Assembly (NCBI GenBank): GCA_002393945.1
Contig: DGSO01000028.1
Span: forward strand, 147,338 to 211,337
Length of the DNA: 64,000 nt
DNA from: Bacteroidales bacterium UBA4360
Lineage (GTDB): Bacteria; Bacteroidota; Bacteroidia; Bacteroidales; UBA932
Reading direction: 5' to 3'
Below are positions 61,129 to 64,000 of the stretch, piece after piece. The number at the start of each line of letters is the position of its first letter. Position 1 is the first letter of the stretch. Position numbers and translations under genes: made by a program. The notes under the pieces are model-generated. The model saw only the letters and a list, made by a program, of their open reading frames with translations, made no database searches and was not told where the DNA came from.

Positions 61129-64000
61129 ACCTTCCTTTGGCCGGAACCACCAGGCGGTCCAGCGCGGCGAGAACGCCGGGCAAGACAAGCAGAATCAGCA
61201 CTATTACCGAAAGGGCACCCATCGCAAGGCTGTGGAAAATGGTACCGGTCAGGCGGTCCTTCACTATATAGGACATCACCAGCGGCACCAGCGTAATGAT
61301 GAGTCCCGACGTGAGTATGGAGTTGAACGTCCTGTAATATGTGACGGCAAGGGATTTCCTTACCCCCATTATTGTGCGGCAGTGCCTGTAATAGCTCGTG
61401 AAGAGGATGGAATAGTCAATGGTGGCACCCATCAGCACGCCCTGGATGATGAGGTATGAGAGGTAGAGCATCGGCTGTCCTCCTACGCCGCTGGCATACA
61501 CGTTCACGTACACTCCGGAGAGGACGGTCATGATGAGGATGATCGGAATGACCAGGGATTTGAAGGTAAGCGCCACTATGATGAAGATGGCCAGAACGGT
61601 AAGCGTTGTCAGAAGCAGCAGTTCCTGGGGGAAGCCATCCTTCATTTCCTTGTACATGCATGATTCGCCGATGAAGTAGCTGGGGCCTTCGAAGCTGTTT
61701 GCGGTAAGGTTTTCGGCCTTCTCCAGGAAGTCGAACACCTCGTGTGATTCGGCCTCGAACGAGGTGAGTATCAGCGACAGCGAGAAGTCTTCCCCGCGGA
61801 GTTTCCCTACGCCGGAGTTGAAGGCGTCCCTTGCCTTCGACACCTGTTCTTTCATGTCCGGCGTGATTATCTTCTCGTAGGCTGGATTCTCCAGCATCTC
61901 ATCATGGATGAAATCCAGGAGCTCGCCCACGGACATCGTATAGCTCTTGTCCGTATTGAGCCTTGCCCCCGTATAGAGGTATAGAAGATCCATCTCTTCC
62001 CGGCTCACCTTCATGCCGCAGCCGGAAAGAACCTTCTGCATCTTTGCCGATGAGTATTTTCCGTCCGTGAACGCCATCTCCGCCAGCTCTTCCAGCGGGG
62101 TGGGAACGTATGGCTCGGGTGTGGTCACAGTTGCCTGCACGGCCTGTTCGGGAGCCTCGACAGGTGGAATGAACTCCGGTTTCCGGGGAACGTTGACGGT
62201 GTCCGGCAGCATGGGGGCGTGGACATCGGCAAGGAGCGTGTCGACCTTGATTACCAGAGGGCCGGCGGCCACTATTGAATCCAGCTGGTTGCCGATTTCA
62301 TGGATGCGCCCGGCCTCCTCCTTGGGTATCATCTTCGAGAAGCGCTTGTCGGCAAGCACCTTTTCCCTCACGAAGCGCACCAGGCGGTAAGGTTCCATCT
62401 TTGCGTCTTTCCCCTTCTCTCCCGCCATCCTGTAGACCATGGAGATGAGTCTCCGGTCTGTTCCCACCAGGCCCGCCACCTGCTCTGCCGTGAGCGGTGT
62501 GGTCGCCTCTTCATACGTCATTCCGGGTTCTGCGGCAGGCGCTTCTTCCATGGCAGGGGCAACGGTCTCAACCGTATCTGCCACAACGGCCGCACTTTCC
62601 TCCTCCACCTCCGCCGCCACAGGCATCTCGCTCTGCGGCTCTGCAGCCTCTTCGTCTGGTACCGATTCGGCCAGAGCCTCCTTCTGTCCACTGTCATTTC
62701 GACCAAGCTCCTGCCGCCCATTGTCATTTCGACCAAGCGGAGCGCGTGGAGAAATCTCCATCTCCGGCATATCCAACGGCTCGATAAGCCCCGCATCGGC
62801 AAGCATGCCTGCCGATTCTTCCAGTTGCGACAGGCGCAGGCGTTCATCCCTGTCCGGGTGGGCCTTGGCGTAGTACACTATGTCCAGCAGCTCTTCCGTG
62901 ACAAGCGGCGACAGGCTCTGGAACCGCTGCGCCATCTCTGCCGACGAAAGCTTCTTTATCGCCATGGAAGGATAACTCACCGCCGAAAGCACCTTGGGGT
63001 CCTTTGAAAGGCTGTCCAGGAAATCCGGGACGGCGTTTTCATCGGCAGTGGAGTACAGGACCATGACCGGATTGTCCGGAGGGAATTCGTTCGTGATCCT
63101 GGTGGGCCATATTGAGGAGAAGTTGATTTCCGTCTTCCTCTGAAGGAGCGCCGCGGCAACGAAAACCGCAACGAAAAGCACGGTGAGAGGCCAGCGGAAG
63201 GCCCTTTCAAAGCGGGCGATAGGGGCCACGGGGAAAGACGGCGTGCGCTTTTCGGTCTTTTGGATGGCCTTGTCGAAGGTTATGATAAGTGCCGGCAGTA
63301 CGGTGAAATTGCATACGAGGCTGAACACCACGCCCTTTGAAATGACCCAGCCGATGTCCGCTCCGATCTTCAGTCTCAGGAACACCAGCATGACGAGGCC
63401 CACAAAGGTGGTAAGGGCGCTCGAAAGGATGGTTGGGGCCGACAGGCGGATTGCCGCCGCCATGGCTTCCGGAAGGCTGCTGCGGTACTTTTTCTCCTCC
63501 CTGTAGCGGTTCATCAAAATGATGGAATAGTCCATGGACAGCACCATCTGCAGGATGGCCACGATGGAATGGGTGACCAGTGAAACCGTGCCCAGGAAGT
63601 AGTTGGTGCCCATGTTCATCACCACGGCGATGCCCGTCGTAAGGAGGAACAGGAGAACCTCCATGAACGAGCGGCACATGATTATGAGGAGGATGAAGAT
63701 AAGTACAAAACCGGTTCCGACGACGGTTCCTATGCCGTCCATGACCAGGTTTTCTCCGTCAACCTCCACCACGGCTCTGTCTCCGTAGTGCTGCAGGATG
63801 CGTTCTTCAAGGGCTTCCGTGTCCGTCTCGCTGGTGAGATTGAAACGGTAAAGCGTGAGGTTTTCCTTTTCCCGTACGGAATCCAGCGTCAGATGACCGG
63901 TGAGAGAGTCCAGGACCGCGGGGGCATTGGCACGGAGGCCGGAATCGGTGAGCATTACGCTCATCAGCCTCATGTGCTGGTCCAGAAGCGGCAGGGACTT
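61100..64000 (-). CDS. RND/MMPL-family exporter, N-terminus beyond the window
   Basis: This is a large inner-membrane transporter of the RND superfamily (MMPL-like), which moves lipids or hydrophobic molecules out of the cytoplasmic membrane. The frame is open to the right edge, so the start is missing. Two blocks of about five helices are visible. The first has SIVAILQMVLSMDYSIILMN and PTILSSALTTFVGLVMLVFL. The second, near the C-terminus, has GVLMGATIDYSILFTSYYR and SILTSGLIITLVPLVMSYI. Between them is a long periplasmic part. That part holds an unusual acidic, Ala/Glu-rich insert that includes a translated dispersed repeat (EISPRAPLGRNDN). The protein ends GRFTTGNTPKE. The substrate is unknown. 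Confidence 0.88.
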   Translation of the reverse strand, partial: KSLPLLDQHMRLMSVMLTDSGLRANAPAVLDSLTGHLTLDSVREKENLTLYRFNLTSETDTEALEERILQHYGDRAVVEVDGENLVMDGIGTVVGTGFVLIFILLIIMCRSFMEVLLFLLTTGIAVVMNMGTNYFLGTVSLVTHSIVAILQMVLSMDYSIILMNRYREEKKYRSSLPEAMAAAIRLSAPTILSSALTTFVGLVMLVFLRLKIGADIGWVISKGVVFSLVCNFTVLPALIITFDKAIQKTEKRTPSFPVAPIARFERAFRWPLTVLFVAVFVAAALLQRKTEINFSSIWPTRITNEFPPDNPVMVLYSTADENAVPDFLDSLSKDPKVLSAVSYPSMAIKKLSSAEMAQRFQSLSPLVTEELLDIVYYAKAHPDRDERLRLSQLEESAGMLADAGLIEPLDMPEMEISPRAPLGRNDNGRQELGRNDSGQKEALAESVPDEEAAEPQSEMPVAAEVEEESAAVVADTVETVAPAMEEAPAAEPGMTYEEATTPLTAEQVAGLVGTDRRLISMVYRMAGEKGKDAKMEPYRLVRFVREKVLADKRFSKMIPKEEAGRIHEIGNQLDSIVAAGPLVIKVDTLLADVHAPMLPDTVNVPRKPEFIPPVEAPEQAVQATVTTPEPYVPTPLEELAEMAFTDGKYSSAKMQKVLSGCGMKVSREEMDLLYLYTGARLNTDKSYTMSVGELLDFIHDEMLENPAYEKIITPDMKEQVSKARDAFNSGVGKLRGEDFSLSLILTSFEAESHEVFDFLEKAENLTANSFEGPSYFIGESCMYKEMKDGFPQELLLLTTLTVLAIFIIVALTFKSLVIPIILIMTVLSGVYVNVYASGVGGQPMLYLSYLIIQGVLMGATIDYSILFTSYYRHCRTIMGVRKSLAVTYYRTFNSILTSGLIITLVPLVMSYIVKDRLTGTIFHSLAMGALSVIVLILLVLPGVLAALDRLVVPAKGRFTTGNTPKE
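62692..62758 (+). repeat. TGTCATTTCGA repeats inside the exporter gene
   Basis: TGTCATTTCGACCAAG occurs at 62692-62707 and again at 62722-62737, where it continues to a full 37-base copy ending GTGGAGAAATCTC. On the coding (minus) strand these are in frame and give EISPRAPLGRNDN and ELGRNDS. Confidence 0.85.

Overview
The window is chromosomal DNA from a member of the Bacteroidales (Bacteroidota). The evidence is two SusC/SusD outer-membrane nutrient-uptake operons, a FecR-controlled TonB receptor, an S46 dipeptidyl-peptidase, a Bacteroidetes-type fumarate reductase and, in front of many genes, the -7 promoter box TAnnTTTG used by the Bacteroidetes primary sigma factor. The genus cannot be fixed from the sequence alone. 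Coding density is high and no gap without a gene exceeds 300 bases. No tRNA, rRNA, CRISPR array or insertion sequence was seen.

Layout. 1-5.5 kb: a leftward operon of SusC, SusD and a lipoprotein cut by the window edge. 5.6-6.2 kb: a serine site-specific recombinase in an AT-rich gap, flanked by short inverted repeats lying in the leaders of two divergent susC genes. 6.5-11.3 kb: a second, rightward SusC/SusD pair ending in a strong terminator. 11.4-15.2 kb: leftward fumarate reductase/succinate dehydrogenase FrdB and FrdA (no cytochrome b gene beside them) and RuvB. 15.3-15.5 kb: a gap rich in DnaA-box-like 9-mers. 15.5-28.4 kb: a rightward run (Mfd, CoaX, outer-membrane protein, TPR protein, LptC-like lipoprotein, PpiD-like isomerase, YchF, GalK, CpXC protein, small secreted protein). 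28.6-34.3 kb: secreted endonuclease-family protein, NSS sodium symporter, ThyA, a dihydrofolate reductase fused to aldose 1-epimerase, and a DUF5106/thioredoxin-like lipoprotein. 34.3-37.3 kb: a large HExxH outer-membrane protein. 37.3-42.5 kb: an ECF sigma / short FecR / lipoprotein / STN-TonB receptor / DUF4249 cluster. 42.5-43.6 kb: an AT-rich island with two small fulvocin-C-like lipoproteins, set between a decayed copy and the intact copy of the 5' end of a peptidase gene. 43.6-51.4 kb: DPP7-type S46 peptidase, Mrp, RNase HII, glycosyltransferase, YfhO membrane protein. 51.4-56.0 kb: MutS, glutathione peroxidase plus OhrR with two operator-like palindromes, CPBP protease. 56.1-64 kb: an EF-G paralogue with altered GTPase motifs, an AzgA-type purine permease, a phospholipase D-family protein and an RND/MMPL exporter cut by the right edge.

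Themes. Outer-membrane import is the main accessory theme (three TonB receptor systems). thyA and the DHFR domain form a coupled deoxythymidylate/folate unit. galK and the fused mutarotase domain both serve galactose entry. Gpx and OhrR form a self-contained organic-peroxide response. The window also holds several repeat families: a 128-bp inverted pair at 42.7 and 47.5 kb, a TGTCATTTCGA-type repeat that sits between genes and, twice, in frame inside proteins, and GTCCTTAAAAA hairpins.
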